A stretch of 64,000 nucleotides of DNA. Source: Saccharopolyspora soli (GTDB lineage: Bacteria > Actinomycetota > Actinomycetes > Mycobacteriales > Pseudonocardiaceae). The stretch covers positions 62,001 through 126,000 of the forward strand of contig NZ_JALBWV010000002.1 of the NCBI RefSeq assembly GCF_022678645.1, written 5' to 3'. The notes beneath the pieces are model-generated. The model was not told where the DNA came from, made no database searches, and saw only the letters and a list, made by a program, of their open reading frames with translations. This document shows positions 36,160 to 45,059 of the stretch, piece after piece. Position 1 is the stretch's first letter, and every line of letters starts with the position of its first letter. The translations under genes were made by a program, and so were the position numbers.

Positions 36160-38552
36160 GCGCGCGGGAGTTCCAGTCCCTGTACTACACCGATTGCCGT
36201 CCGGGCCAGGGGTTGCGCGGTGGCGCGGGTTTCCAGTTCCAGGCGGTCTCGCCGGGCACCACGGACGAGATGATGACCGCGGTGCAGCGCTCGGCGCTCT
36301 ACGAGGCCCCGGTCGGTTGGATGCGCGAGAAGCGACCGGTTTCGCAGTACCCGCCATCGCTGGTCCACGTGCACGACGAGATCTACGCGACGGCGCGCGG
36401 GATCTACCTCGGGGCGGAGGCCGGTGGGGTTCGGGAGGGCAACCAGTTCACCCACGCCCTGGCCACCACCGATCCGCAGCTGTACGGCCCGATCCGGCCC
36501 GCGCAGCTGTGGGATGCGCCGTGGTGGGGGGAGCAGCCCGCGGACAGCACCGAGTGCGAGGCGGTATCGGCCGAACCGGAAGCGGGCCCGCTCGGCGTCG
36601 AGGCGCTGCGGGATTGGGTGCTCGGCCAGCAGGATGGCGAATCTTGGCTGCTCGCAGTGCATTCCGCGTTGGATCGGGTGCACGAGGAGGGCGCACCGCG
36701 CGTGGTGTTCGTCAGCGAGGACGCGGAGACCGCGGTGCGCTGGATCGCGGTCGGGACGCTGTTGCTGCCGCAGGAACGTGCGCTTCGGGTGGGTTTCCGG
36801 GTGTTCGCCACCAATCCGCAGTACGCCCGCCACGAGGTGCTGGCGGTGCATCCGGACTGGGCCGGATCGCTGGCCGACCCGGACCGCAACACCGACTCCG
36901 TGGTGTTCAACCTGGTCAGCGGCAAGCACCGGGAGGTCGAACCGACCGACGCCGCGCAGCACTGGGTGCCGCGCTTCCTCAGCGCCGACCCCTACGACGT
37001 GGTCGACGCCATCGAGCTGGCGCACCAGTTCGCCCGCAACGCGCAGCGGCCGGCGCTGGCGGACCGGCTGGCGGCCGGGGTGTTGATGCTCGACGAGGCC
37101 GTGACCGGGCAGGATTCCGCGATGGCACTGGCCGAATGGCTGGCCGCCCCGCCACCGGTGTCCACAACGGACGTCGTCGAACCGGTGCTGGCGGCAGTGC
37201 TGGCGGCCTCTCCTGGTCTGCCGGTGCTGGCGAAGCTGGCCGAGGCCAACACGGAGCAGGCCGGTCGGATCCGGATCACGTTGCTGCGCGCGGAGGTCGA
37301 CGAGATCGTGCGCGGAACCCCGGCCGATGCCCGCGCCCCGCTCCCGCCGAGGCAGTGGAGTCCGGACGAAGCCGAGGAAGCCTGCATCGTGGTCGAGGTG
37401 GCGGCCGGAGCCGTCGCCCCGGAGCGGATGGACCTGCTGCTGCGGACCGCGACCAGGTTCGCCGTGCAGCCGCGGCTGGGCCGATTCGCCGAGGCGGCCG
37501 GGCGGTTCGTCGACTGGTGGGCGGAACACCCGCACGCCGGGGTCGATCCGGCGCGCTGGACGTGTGGTCCGGAGATGATCGACCTGCTGCGCGACGTGCT
37601 GGCCCGCCGGTTGGCCGGGCCGCACGCGGCCGAGGTCACCGAGGCGATCAACGCCCGCTGGTGGCGGCTGCTCGCCCCGACGATCAGCGATCCCTTCATG
37701 CCGTTGGACGCGGCGGTCGCCGCGGCCGCGGTGGCAGCCGGTGAACCGGTCCGGCAGGAGACCATCGCACGCTTCCGCGACCACCTGCGCGCACCGGACC
37801 AGCCCGGCACCGGCGAAGCGGTGTGGGAGGCGCTGTTCCGGACATCCGCGCCCACCATGGCCGAGCTGAAGGACTTCTGCACCACTCTGCCGTCCACCGC
37901 AGTGTCGGAATCGTTGGCGCAGCGCGCCTTCGCGGTGCTGGAGAAGTCCAAAGTGTCCGGACGGTACCTGGACGTGCTACGGCTGTTGGGGCACCACATC
38001 GGGGACCGGGAGAACCTGCACAAGCTGTGGGAGGACGACAGCCGACTGCGGTCCTGGCTGAGCGGATTCACCCGCAAGGGCGCCGAAACCACTGCTGCGA
38101 CGCTGAAGGACGTCTCCGAAGCGGTGTTCACCGCACGCGCCGACGAGATCATCGAGGTACTGCTCAGCACCACCCCGCAAGCCGCGTTGGAAGCGACCGT
38201 GCAGGGCGGGAACCAGCTGCAGCAGATGCTCGTGCACGAGCTGCCCGCGGTGTGGAACGACGAGCAGGCCCTGGCCGCGCGCCGAGATCAGGCGGTCGTG
38301 CTGGCGTTCCTGACCGGTTGGCAGGACAGCGCTTCGGAGCAGGTTCGGGCGGCGTTCGACAAGGCGCTGGAGCGCTGGGCGGGCAAGCACACCCAGTCCG
38401 ACTACCGGCGGATCAGCAAGTTGCTGCGCGGTGTCGACGCCGAATACGCCGCTGCCTGGCACGAGTGGCTGAAGGCGTACTCCCAGCAGCAGCCGAAACC
38501 GACCCGCGCCCGAGAAGTCGCGCGACGGCTGTTCGGCAGACGGGAAAAGTGA
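36156..38552 (+). CDS. GTPase-associated protein 1 (GAP1-type)
   Basis: 798 residues, cytoplasmic. The N-terminus FQSLYYTDCRPGQGLRGGAG and FQFQAVSPGTTDEMM match what I recall as the GAP1-N2 domain. A middle region around ALYGPIR..LWDAPWW and the helical C-terminal 500 residues fit GAP1-M and GAP1-C. It lies between two GTPase genes with four- and one-base overlaps, so it should form a complex with them. No enzymatic residues are obvious; it may regulate or recruit the GTPases rather than act as a GTPase-activating protein in the classical sense. Confidence 0.78.
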   Translation: MSAREFQSLYYTDCRPGQGLRGGAGFQFQAVSPGTTDEMMTAVQRSALYEAPVGWMREKRPVSQYPPSLVHVHDEIYATARGIYLGAEAGGVREGNQFTHALATTDPQLYGPIRPAQLWDAPWWGEQPADSTECEAVSAEPEAGPLGVEALRDWVLGQQDGESWLLAVHSALDRVHEEGAPRVVFVSEDAETAVRWIAVGTLLLPQERALRVGFRVFATNPQYARHEVLAVHPDWAGSLADPDRNTDSVVFNLVSGKHREVEPTDAAQHWVPRFLSADPYDVVDAIELAHQFARNAQRPALADRLAAGVLMLDEAVTGQDSAMALAEWLAAPPPVSTTDVVEPVLAAVLAASPGLPVLAKLAEANTEQAGRIRITLLRAEVDEIVRGTPADARAPLPPRQWSPDEAEEACIVVEVAAGAVAPERMDLLLRTATRFAVQPRLGRFAEAAGRFVDWWAEHPHAGVDPARWTCGPEMIDLLRDVLARRLAGPHAAEVTEAINARWWRLLAPTISDPFMPLDAAVAAAAVAAGEPVRQETIARFRDHLRAPDQPGTGEAVWEALFRTSAPTMAELKDFCTTLPSTAVSESLAQRAFAVLEKSKVSGRYLDVLRLLGHHIGDRENLHKLWEDDSRLRSWLSGFTRKGAETTAATLKDVSEAVFTARADEIIEVLLSTTPQAALEATVQGGNQLQQMLVHELPAVWNDEQALAARRDQAVVLAFLTGWQDSASEQVRAAFDKALERWAGKHTQSDYRRISKLLRGVDAEYAAAWHEWLKAYSQQQPKPTRAREVARRLFGRREK

Positions 38553-40135
38553 TGCCGTACCTCATCGCGGGCGTTGTGCTGCTGTGCGTCGGGATCTGGG
38601 TGGCCACCGTGGTGATCACCATCGCCGCCTGGTTGTTCCCGTTCTTCGTGCTGTTCGGCAGCAGTTGGGCGTTCGTCGCGGCGTGCCTGGTGCTGGCCGG
38701 GCGCGGGTCGCCGCCAGCGCTGCTGGTGACGCCGAACGATGTGGTCAACGGCACGGCGGGCCTGCGCAAGCAGAACGGCCCGTTCCCGCGCGACTGGGCG
38801 TGGCCGAGCTACCTCGCCGCCCAGTGGCGTCGCGACCTGACCGGGGCCTGGCACACCGGCCGCGGTTTCATCGCGCGCGGCTGGCAGTGGGGCTTCAACT
38901 ACGGCTACGGGAGCAAACTCCGCTGGGTGAGCATCGGCCTGACCATCCTGGTTTGGTCCGGCGTCACGCTGGGCGCGATGTTGGGCGCCGTGCAGGCGGT
39001 GGTCCTCGGCGCGATCGCGCTGGGCCTCGGCTGGCTCGGCTGGGGTGCGCTGGTCGGGTTCCTGCGCGGTTACGACCACGTGGTGCGGCGGCTGCGGAAA
39101 GCCAGTGGTAGCTGCCCGGTCTGCTACCACGTGATGGTCGTCCCCGCCTACCGGTGCAGCGGATGCCAGGTGGTGCACCACGACATCCGGCCCGGTGCGC
39201 TGGGTGCCATGTCGCGCGTCTGCGGGTGCGGTGCGAAGTTGCCGACGACCGTGCTGCGGGCGTCGCGGCGGCTGGAGGCGCTGTGCCAGCGGTGCGACCG
39301 GCCGCTGCGGGGTGGCTCGGGCGCGGTGACCGACGTCCGGGTGCCGGTCTTCGGCCCGGTGTCGGCGGGCAAGACCCGGCTCGTGCACGCGGGTCTGGTC
39401 GCGTTGCGGGATCGGGCCGCCGCCGAGGGCGCCGCGCTGGACTTCGTCGACGACGCGAGCAGGCAGACCTTCCAGCACGGCGAGCAGCTGATCACCAGTG
39501 GCGGCGACACCGCGAAGACCCCGGCCGGGCAACTGCCCCCGGCGATCACGGTCCAGTTCACCCGCGGTGGCTCGGCGAAGGAGCGCGACCAGGCGCTGCT
39601 GCACCTCTTCGACGCGGCTGGTGAGTTCTACCTCGACCGGGACGACAACAGCGAGCTGGAATTCCTGGACCACGCCGGGGGACTGGTGTTCGTGGTCGAC
39701 CCGTTCGCCATCAGCTGGGTGCGCGACCAGCTCGGCGGTGCGCTGGAATCCCGCCTCGCCGCAGCACACCCGGCCAGCGGCGACCCCGAGCAGGTCTACC
39801 ACGTGACGGCCCGACGGCTGCGCGACTACGGCGTCGAGACGCAGCGCCGGGCCCTGGCGATCACCGTGGTCAAGGCGGACCTGCTGATCGACCTGCCGTG
39901 GGCCGCCGAGCTGTGCGCCGGGGCGGTGCGCGAGTGGTTGAACACCGCGGGCCTGGACAACCTCGTGCTGGCCGCGGAGCGGGACTTCGCCGAGGTGCGC
40001 TACTTCGTGGTCTCCTCGGTCACCGGAGTCCAGCCCGGCCACCAGCTCACCCCGGCCGCCCCGTTCCGGTGGCTGCTGGGACGTGGCGGGTTCGCACTGG
40101 GCCGCGACGAGAAGCCGAGCAGGGAGCGGGTATGA
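38552..40135 (+). CDS. Membrane-anchored zinc-ribbon GTPase (double-GTPase partner)
   Basis: 527 residues. Two hydrophobic segments at 1-50 and two at about 125-170 anchor it in the membrane. A zinc ribbon follows (CPVC, CSGC, CGCG, CQRC between 188 and 248). The GTPase core has the P-loop GPVSAGKT at 268-275, DAAGE at 354-358 and VKAD at 440-443 as G4. It is the membrane counterpart of the soluble GTPase two genes upstream. Overlap with GAP1 is one base and with the next small gene four bases. Confidence 0.8.
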   Translation: MPYLIAGVVLLCVGIWVATVVITIAAWLFPFFVLFGSSWAFVAACLVLAGRGSPPALLVTPNDVVNGTAGLRKQNGPFPRDWAWPSYLAAQWRRDLTGAWHTGRGFIARGWQWGFNYGYGSKLRWVSIGLTILVWSGVTLGAMLGAVQAVVLGAIALGLGWLGWGALVGFLRGYDHVVRRLRKASGSCPVCYHVMVVPAYRCSGCQVVHHDIRPGALGAMSRVCGCGAKLPTTVLRASRRLEALCQRCDRPLRGGSGAVTDVRVPVFGPVSAGKTRLVHAGLVALRDRAAAEGAALDFVDDASRQTFQHGEQLITSGGDTAKTPAGQLPPAITVQFTRGGSAKERDQALLHLFDAAGEFYLDRDDNSELEFLDHAGGLVFVVDPFAISWVRDQLGGALESRLAAAHPASGDPEQVYHVTARRLRDYGVETQRRALAITVVKADLLIDLPWAAELCAGAVREWLNTAGLDNLVLAAERDFAEVRYFVVSSVTGVQPGHQLTPAAPFRWLLGRGGFALGRDEKPSRERV

Positions 40136-40272
40136 GCATTCGTCCCCCGACGAACTACCGGGTGTCCCGCTGGCTGCTGCTGGTGGTCTTCGCACTCGCC
40201 GCGCTGGCCACCATCGTGGGTACGGTGACCGGCTTCGCGGACGTCCTGACCGCGGTGTTCAACGATGGCTGA
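40132..40272 (+). CDS. 46-residue membrane peptide
   Basis: The ATG at 40132 overlaps the GTPase stop by four bases and the TGA overlaps the Hsp70-2 start by eight. One hydrophobic helix (WLLLVVFALAALATIVGTVTGF) is framed by a basic N-terminus and an acidic C-terminus. The overlaps on both sides make it very likely to be translated. Function unknown; it could anchor a partner or couple translation of the flanking genes. Confidence 0.75.
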   Translation: MSIRPPTNYRVSRWLLLVVFALAALATIVGTVTGFADVLTAVFNDG

Positions 40273-41773
40273 CGAACTGGTGCTCGGCATCGACCTGGGC
40301 ACGACCTACTCCGCGGTGGCAATATCCACTGTGGATGGTGTGGAGGTGGTCCGCAACCGGCTCGGCGAGCTGACCACGCCGTCGGTGGTGCACTTCGCGT
40401 CCGCGGACACGGCTGTGGTCGGGGCAGCGGCGCAGGACAGCCTGGATCCCGACAACACCGTTGCGCTGATCAAACGCCGGATGGGCACCGAGTTCGAGCT
40501 GCTGTTCCACGGTGTTCGGCACACCCCGGAGTCGGTGTCGGCGCTGATCCTGCGCAGCCTCGTCGATGACGCCATCGCCCGGTGCGGACCACATCGGAGG
40601 GTTCGCGCGGTGATCACGGTCCCGGCCTACTTCGGGATCCGGGAACGCGAAGCGACGCTGCAAGCGGCGCGGCTGGCCGGGATCGACGTGCTGGAAGTGC
40701 TGAGTGAACCGGCTGCGGCTGCCCTGCACTACGCCACCCAGGCCGAGTCCGGTGCAGCGCTCGTCTACGACCTCGGTGGCGGTACCTTCGACACGACAGT
40801 GCTGCGGGTGGCCGCCGACGAAGTGCACGTGGTGGCCACCGACGGCGACAGCCGACTGGGCGGAGCCGACTGGAACGAGCGCATCGCCGAGCACCTGGCG
40901 GCCGCCTTCGCCCGCGAGTTCCCGGCGGCGGACCCGGATGACGAGGTGTTCCGGCAGCAGCTCCAGGACGTCACCGAGCAGGTCAAACGCCAGCTGAGCG
41001 CGGTCACCAGTCGAAAGGTGGCGCTGCGCTGCGGCGACGACGTGGCGAGCTTCGACATCGACCGGGCGACGCTGGACAGCCTCGGCGCGGACCTGGTGGA
41101 CCGGACCCTGCGGATCGTCGACCGGGTGCTCGCCGCCGCCGCGCAGAAGGGCGTAGCTCGCATCGACGAGGTGCTGCTGGTCGGCGGCACCACCAAAGTC
41201 CCGGCGATTCGCGCTGCTCTGCAAGCACATCTCGACCTCGTCCCGAAGATCGTCGACCCGGACCTGGCGGTTGTCTCCGGCGCTGCCTTGCGCGCGCACC
41301 GGCTCGCGTCGTCGACCGGTCCCGCCCGGACGGCGGCCGCAGTGGTGCCGCGCAGCTTCGGCGTGCTCGTCGAGGACAGCCATGACGAAAGCCTGCGGAG
41401 TTTCGTCGAGCACCTCGTGCACCGAAACGATCCGCTGCCCGCCACTGCGACGGCCCGGTTCGCCACCATCTTGGACCGGCAGCGATCGGTGCGGATACAG
41501 GTGTTGGAGCAGTCCGGGGAGGTGCCATCGGCCGAAGTGGAGCACAACCGGCGGGTGCTGGACGGCGAGTTCGCCGGACTGCCGCCGCTGCCCGCGGGCG
41601 CAGTGATCGAAGTGACGTTGCGGGTCAGCGCGGACGGACTGCTCGCGGTGACCGCGCGGGAACCGCTCAGCGGAGCGGCGCTGGACCTGGAGGCATATGT
41701 GGACGGTGTGGTGGACGGCCCGGCGACTGAACAACTCGCCGAGACCATCGCGGGACTCACCGTGCGTTGCTGA
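40265..41773 (+). CDS. Hsp70-like chaperone 2
   Basis: 502 residues, the shortest of the three Hsp70s here. ATPase motifs are intact: GIDLGTTYSAVAI, VITVPAYFGIREREAT, VYDLGGGTFDTTVLRV and VLLVGGTTKVPAI. The linker and a short beta domain remain (EVTLRVSADGLLAVTAREPL) but the helical lid is absent. It sits between the membrane peptide and the vWA gene, so it is part of the GTPase operon rather than a stress-response gene. The vWA gene starts 11 bases after its stop. Confidence 0.92.
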   Translation: MADELVLGIDLGTTYSAVAISTVDGVEVVRNRLGELTTPSVVHFASADTAVVGAAAQDSLDPDNTVALIKRRMGTEFELLFHGVRHTPESVSALILRSLVDDAIARCGPHRRVRAVITVPAYFGIREREATLQAARLAGIDVLEVLSEPAAAALHYATQAESGAALVYDLGGGTFDTTVLRVAADEVHVVATDGDSRLGGADWNERIAEHLAAAFAREFPAADPDDEVFRQQLQDVTEQVKRQLSAVTSRKVALRCGDDVASFDIDRATLDSLGADLVDRTLRIVDRVLAAAAQKGVARIDEVLLVGGTTKVPAIRAALQAHLDLVPKIVDPDLAVVSGAALRAHRLASSTGPARTAAAVVPRSFGVLVEDSHDESLRSFVEHLVHRNDPLPATATARFATILDRQRSVRIQVLEQSGEVPSAEVEHNRRVLDGEFAGLPPLPAGAVIEVTLRVSADGLLAVTAREPLSGAALDLEAYVDGVVDGPATEQLAETIAGLTVRC

Positions 41774-41784
41774 GTGGGGGATGA

Positions 41785-42402
41785 ATGAGTTCGTGGATTC
41801 GGCGGAACTTCGGCGGGATCGGGCTGACGCAGTCCCCACCGGGCGCGTACCTGCCCCGGTTGCAGGAGAGGCACAGCGGGCACGTCCTGCTGTGCATCGA
41901 TGTGAGCTCTTCGATGGCGGTGGCGCCGTTGCTGTCGCAGGCCATCGCCGGTGGCGAGCAATTCCTCGCCGAAGCCGCAGCTGCGCACTACGCGAGCGGA
42001 CTGGTCCTCTGGTCCGGCTCCGTGCAGCGGTACGTGCCGCCGGGAGCGCCGCTCGACGAGGTGGTTTCCGCGCTGCGAGCGGCAACCCCGTACGGCGGCA
42101 CCGCGCTGTCGCCTGCTCTGCAACTGTGCATCGACGTGTTCGCGGCCTATCCGGGCGACCGGGTGGTGTGCATCTTCAGCGACGGGCTGTTGGCCGACCA
42201 CGAGCGAGCTCGTGAGCTGGCGCGGCAGGCATGCGCGCTGGGAATCCGCATCGTCGTGCGCGGCCTCGGGGCCGCGGCTGCGGGGCTCGCCGACCTGGCC
42301 TGCCCTGGCATGCCGGACGACAACCAGCGGATCGACGACGCGGCCCAGCTCGCGTCCGGCATCGCCTCGATGGCCACCGGACTGTCGATCCGCCGCAACT
42401 GA
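41785..42402 (+). CDS. von Willebrand factor A domain protein
   Basis: 205 residues made of one vWA fold. The metal-ion-dependent adhesion site is complete: DVSSS at 39-43, Thr106 in GGTAL and Asp133 in FSDG. There is no signal peptide, so it is cytoplasmic. Such proteins bind partners in a metal-dependent way and often accompany NTPases in predicted conflict systems. It is the last gene of the plus-strand operon. Confidence 0.9.
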   Translation: MSSWIRRNFGGIGLTQSPPGAYLPRLQERHSGHVLLCIDVSSSMAVAPLLSQAIAGGEQFLAEAAAAHYASGLVLWSGSVQRYVPPGAPLDEVVSALRAATPYGGTALSPALQLCIDVFAAYPGDRVVCIFSDGLLADHERARELARQACALGIRIVVRGLGAAAAGLADLACPGMPDDNQRIDDAAQLASGIASMATGLSIRRN

Positions 42403-42821
42403 CCGGCCCGTCGCGCATTGCCGGGCAACGACCGGAGTCCATTGAGGACGGACCAACTGATCGATCCTGGTTGCGGAAGCGTTGTTGCGCAGGGGTGGCA
42501 TGCGATGTTCGAAATGTCTGGGTTTCACGTGGTGCAGCAGGGGTCGTGAGTGCCCAATCGGGCTCCAACCCGGTTGGGCACTCACGGCATGGCGACTGGG
42601 CTTAGCTGTCCCGACCTGCGGAAATGCCGAGTGTGAATAACGGTAAACGACTACACCGATGGTGTATGTCTGGTCACGTTGTGATAACGATCAAGCTGGT
42701 GCGGGGGATACTCGTGTCAGAGGTTGCCGCGCGCAACCGTCGGGGCGCAACGGTACGGCGGTCGCACGCGGACAGGAGTTGATCTCGGAAAAATTCCGTG
42801 TCCGGCAGTCGGGAGGTTGGC
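42403..42821. other. Intergenic stretch without recognised genes
   Basis: The 419 bases between the vWA gene and the Rv1733c-like gene hold one clear structure, the hairpin at 42545-42586. GGGAGG lies just before the downstream ATG. I see no credible coding frame; the open frames here are short and lack supporting motifs. Confidence 0.6.
42545..42586. repeat. Hairpin palindrome, family with CTCCAA loop, copy 2
   Basis: CGTGAGTGCCCAA and TTGGGCACTCACG form the arms around ATCGGG-CTCCAA-CCCGGT. The loop and the ends match the copy at 29066. It lies 140 bases after the vWA stop and may end that operon. Confidence 0.8.
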
Positions 42822-43436
42822 ATGGTGGCGGCGCTGAAGGCGCACGCAGCATGGTTGGTGAACGCACTGGCTGTGAACCGCAACCCGTTGCGCAGGCCGA
42901 TAGATCGGCTGGCGGCGGGCATCACGCTGCTGCTGTTGATGGTGGCGCTGATCGCGGTCCCCGCGTCCGGACTGTTCGGCGCGGCGCTGCACACCGACCT
43001 GACGCAGCGAGCACAGGTGTCGGCGACGACCACCCACCCGGTGACCGCGGTGGTGACCACCACCCCCGCGACGTCCACACCGATCTCCGAGGCATACGGC
43101 CAGGACACCATCAGCTCGACCGCGGTCGTGGAGTGGCGAACCGGGCTGGACCAGCAGCCGCACACCGCGACGATCCAGGTCCCGGCGAACAGCGCGGCGG
43201 GCGACAACCTGACGGTGTGGGTCGACCAAGCGGGCAACCGCGTCCCGCCACCACCCAGCGCGAGTTCGGTGACGGCATCGGCGATCTTCGGCGCGGTGCT
43301 CGTGCTGCTGGTGGCCGAACTGGCCTGCTTCGCCCTGATCGCCGGAACCCAACACCTCGCCCGCTTCGTGTCCATGCGAGCCTGGGAACGCGAATGGGCC
43401 TTCCTACAACACGGCGGCACCTGGTCCCAGCGATAG
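42822..43436 (+). CDS. Rv1733c-like two-helix membrane protein
   Basis: 204 residues from an ATG seven bases after GGGAGG. One membrane helix is near residue 40 (GITLLLLMVALIAVPASG) and another near 165 (AIFGAVLVLLVAELACFAL), with a Thr/Ser-rich extracellular domain between them. LNRNPLRR-like and DQAGNRV-like segments match the mycobacterial Rv1733c family, whose function is unknown. It is followed within seven bases by a copy of the dispersed repeat. Confidence 0.85.
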   Translation: MVAALKAHAAWLVNALAVNRNPLRRPIDRLAAGITLLLLMVALIAVPASGLFGAALHTDLTQRAQVSATTTHPVTAVVTTTPATSTPISEAYGQDTISSTAVVEWRTGLDQQPHTATIQVPANSAAGDNLTVWVDQAGNRVPPPPSASSVTASAIFGAVLVLLVAELACFALIAGTQHLARFVSMRAWEREWAFLQHGGTWSQR

Positions 43437-43442
43437 GACTGT

Positions 43443-43628
43443 TCTTGAACTCGGTTTGCGTGGCGGTGCGGGTAGCGGAACCTCAGACGCCTTCTCGACT
43501 CCGGGATCCCCGACTTATGTATGTCCAATACGCGGCGTCGGGGCTGTCCTCGCGAGAAGACGTCTGAGAACCCGCGGCGGTGCGAGTGTCGTAGGTGGGC
43601 TAAGCGGCTGCGCCGCTTCAAAGACAAA
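43443..43628 (+). repeat. Dispersed 3-prime-end repeat, copy 3
   Basis: It starts seven bases after the Rv1733c-like stop and lies in the same direction. It keeps GCGTGGCGGTGCGGGTAGCG, CCTTCTCGACTCCGGGATCC, GAGAACCCGCGGCGGTGCGA and the terminal AAGCGGC-TGC-GCCGCTT hairpin. It is closest in sequence to copy 2. Confidence 0.9.
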
Positions 43629-43733
43629 ACAAAGACGTCCCTCTGAGTCCGGTGCATTTTGCCGGAACCGGCCTGCCCGATTTCCGGGTGAACTCGTCGC
43701 ATGTTCAACCTGGACCGCTCGGAGATACCCGCG

Positions 43734-44405
43734 TCAGCGTTTCGGGCTGGGGGCGACCACTGCTCGGTAGGGCTTGAGCATCCGGTTCAGCCAGGCTTCG
43801 CCGATTTCGGTGTCCAGGTCGATCTGCACTTCTGGTTCGTCGCCGTCCAACGCCTCCTCGCCGCAGCGGTCGCCGAAGAGCACTAACGCCAACTTCCCGG
43901 TGTCCCGCTTCGACGGCCAGATCAACCCGGCCGCCCAGTCCGCCTGCGATCGGATCCAGGCGGCCCACTTCTGGGTCTTCGGGTAGGCGTCCTTGCCTTC
44001 GGAGTCGATCAACCAGGAATCCTGTCCGACGGCGGCGAGGTCCGGGGCCGTCCGCAGGCTGACCAGGTTCAATTCCCGGGTGGTGCGCACCGTGCTGAGC
44101 CGCCGCCCGGCGATCTGCGCCCGGCGGATCAGCCGTTGCCCGTCAACGCCGAACCCGAGGTTGCGCAGCAGCGTTTCCGCCAATGCCGTGGTCGACTCCA
44201 GTCCGGCGTAATAGCTGGCGAACGGGTCCGCCTCGGTCCCGTCGAACCGGCTGCCCGGCGAGCCGGTGTTCAACTGGGCGGGTTTGAACTCGGCTGCGCG
44301 CCGCTTGCGGTCGTGCACCCGGTGCAGCTTGGTGTCCGCGGGCAGCACGTACCGGTTCGGGGTGGCGTCGAACCGCGGCGGCGTGGTGGCCTCCGGCATG
44401 CTCAC
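43734..44405 (-). CDS. RES-domain toxin (NAD-targeting type)
   Basis: 223 residues from a GTG that overlaps the upstream stop by four bases. The RES landmarks are LHRVHDRKRRAAEFKPAQLN with the conserved Arg, GSRFDGTEADPFASYYAG, then ESTTALAETLLRNLGF with the conserved Glu, and a downstream Ser region. Characterised RES toxins degrade NAD+. The preceding gene encodes a likely Xre/MbcA/ParS-type partner. The pair lies between the two arms of the Hsp70 locus. The protein is slightly longer than typical (~150-200 aa). Confidence 0.83.
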   Translation of the reverse strand: MSMPEATTPPRFDATPNRYVLPADTKLHRVHDRKRRAAEFKPAQLNTGSPGSRFDGTEADPFASYYAGLESTTALAETLLRNLGFGVDGQRLIRRAQIAGRRLSTVRTTRELNLVSLRTAPDLAAVGQDSWLIDSEGKDAYPKTQKWAAWIRSQADWAAGLIWPSKRDTGKLALVLFGDRCGEEALDGDEPEVQIDLDTEIGEAWLNRMLKPYRAVVAPSPKR

Positions 44406-45037
44406 ACCTCCGCCGCGTCGTCGCGGGCGGCTTCGATCAGCACCGCGTCCTCGACGCGGCCGATCAGTTCGGCTGGCACGCCGCCGAGCCACTCGTTCGG
44501 CCCGAGCCACCAGTCCGCCGCCCCCCACGGGTCGGCATCGGCATGCAGCTGCCGGTTCACGGTGCGCACCAGCTCGCGCGGCGCCCCGGCGGCGTCGAAC
44601 TGGAACGCTGGCCAGCGGTCGGGCCCGGTGTCCGAGGGAAGCCGGATCAGGTCCGGATCGGCCGGGTCGCCGCCAGCCGCCTCGACTTGGTGCGCGTCCA
44701 ACGAGTCCACCGCGCGCAGCCGGTCCAGGTTGGCGCGAGGTGCGGAACTGGTGAGCCGGTCGCGCAGCCCGGTGCTCACCTGCTGCCAGTCCACCATCGG
44801 CCGCTGGAACCGCGACTCGGGTTCGGCGAGCGCGCGGCGGACCGGGTGCGTCACCGGGAGCACGTCGCCGAGCAGCGACGCGATGTCCTCGGCGATCAGC
44901 GCCGAGGTTTCCGAATCCGAGGTGTCCTGCAGTTCGGCGACCAACACGACCAACCTGGTGAACGACTCGGGATCCAGTTGGTCGGCCACGTCGTCCCATT
45001 CGGCCGTGAGCACGTCCAGCATCCGCTGCTGACCCAC
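44402..45037 (-). CDS. Probable antitoxin partner of the RES protein
   Basis: 211 residues. The N-terminal ~100 residues are helical. The C-terminal part WPAFQFDAAGAPRELVRTVN, then DPWGAADWWLGPNEWLGGVP, resembles the Xre/MbcA/ParS toxin-binding domain that caps RES toxins. No clear helix-turn-helix is seen at the N-terminus, so DNA binding is doubtful. It precedes and overlaps the toxin gene by four bases, the usual antitoxin-toxin order. Confidence 0.75.
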   Translation of the reverse strand: MGQQRMLDVLTAEWDDVADQLDPESFTRLVVLVAELQDTSDSETSALIAEDIASLLGDVLPVTHPVRRALAEPESRFQRPMVDWQQVSTGLRDRLTSSAPRANLDRLRAVDSLDAHQVEAAGGDPADPDLIRLPSDTGPDRWPAFQFDAAGAPRELVRTVNRQLHADADPWGAADWWLGPNEWLGGVPAELIGRVEDAVLIEAARDDAAEV

Positions 45038-45059
45038 CGCAACCTCCTCGTCGTACTAG

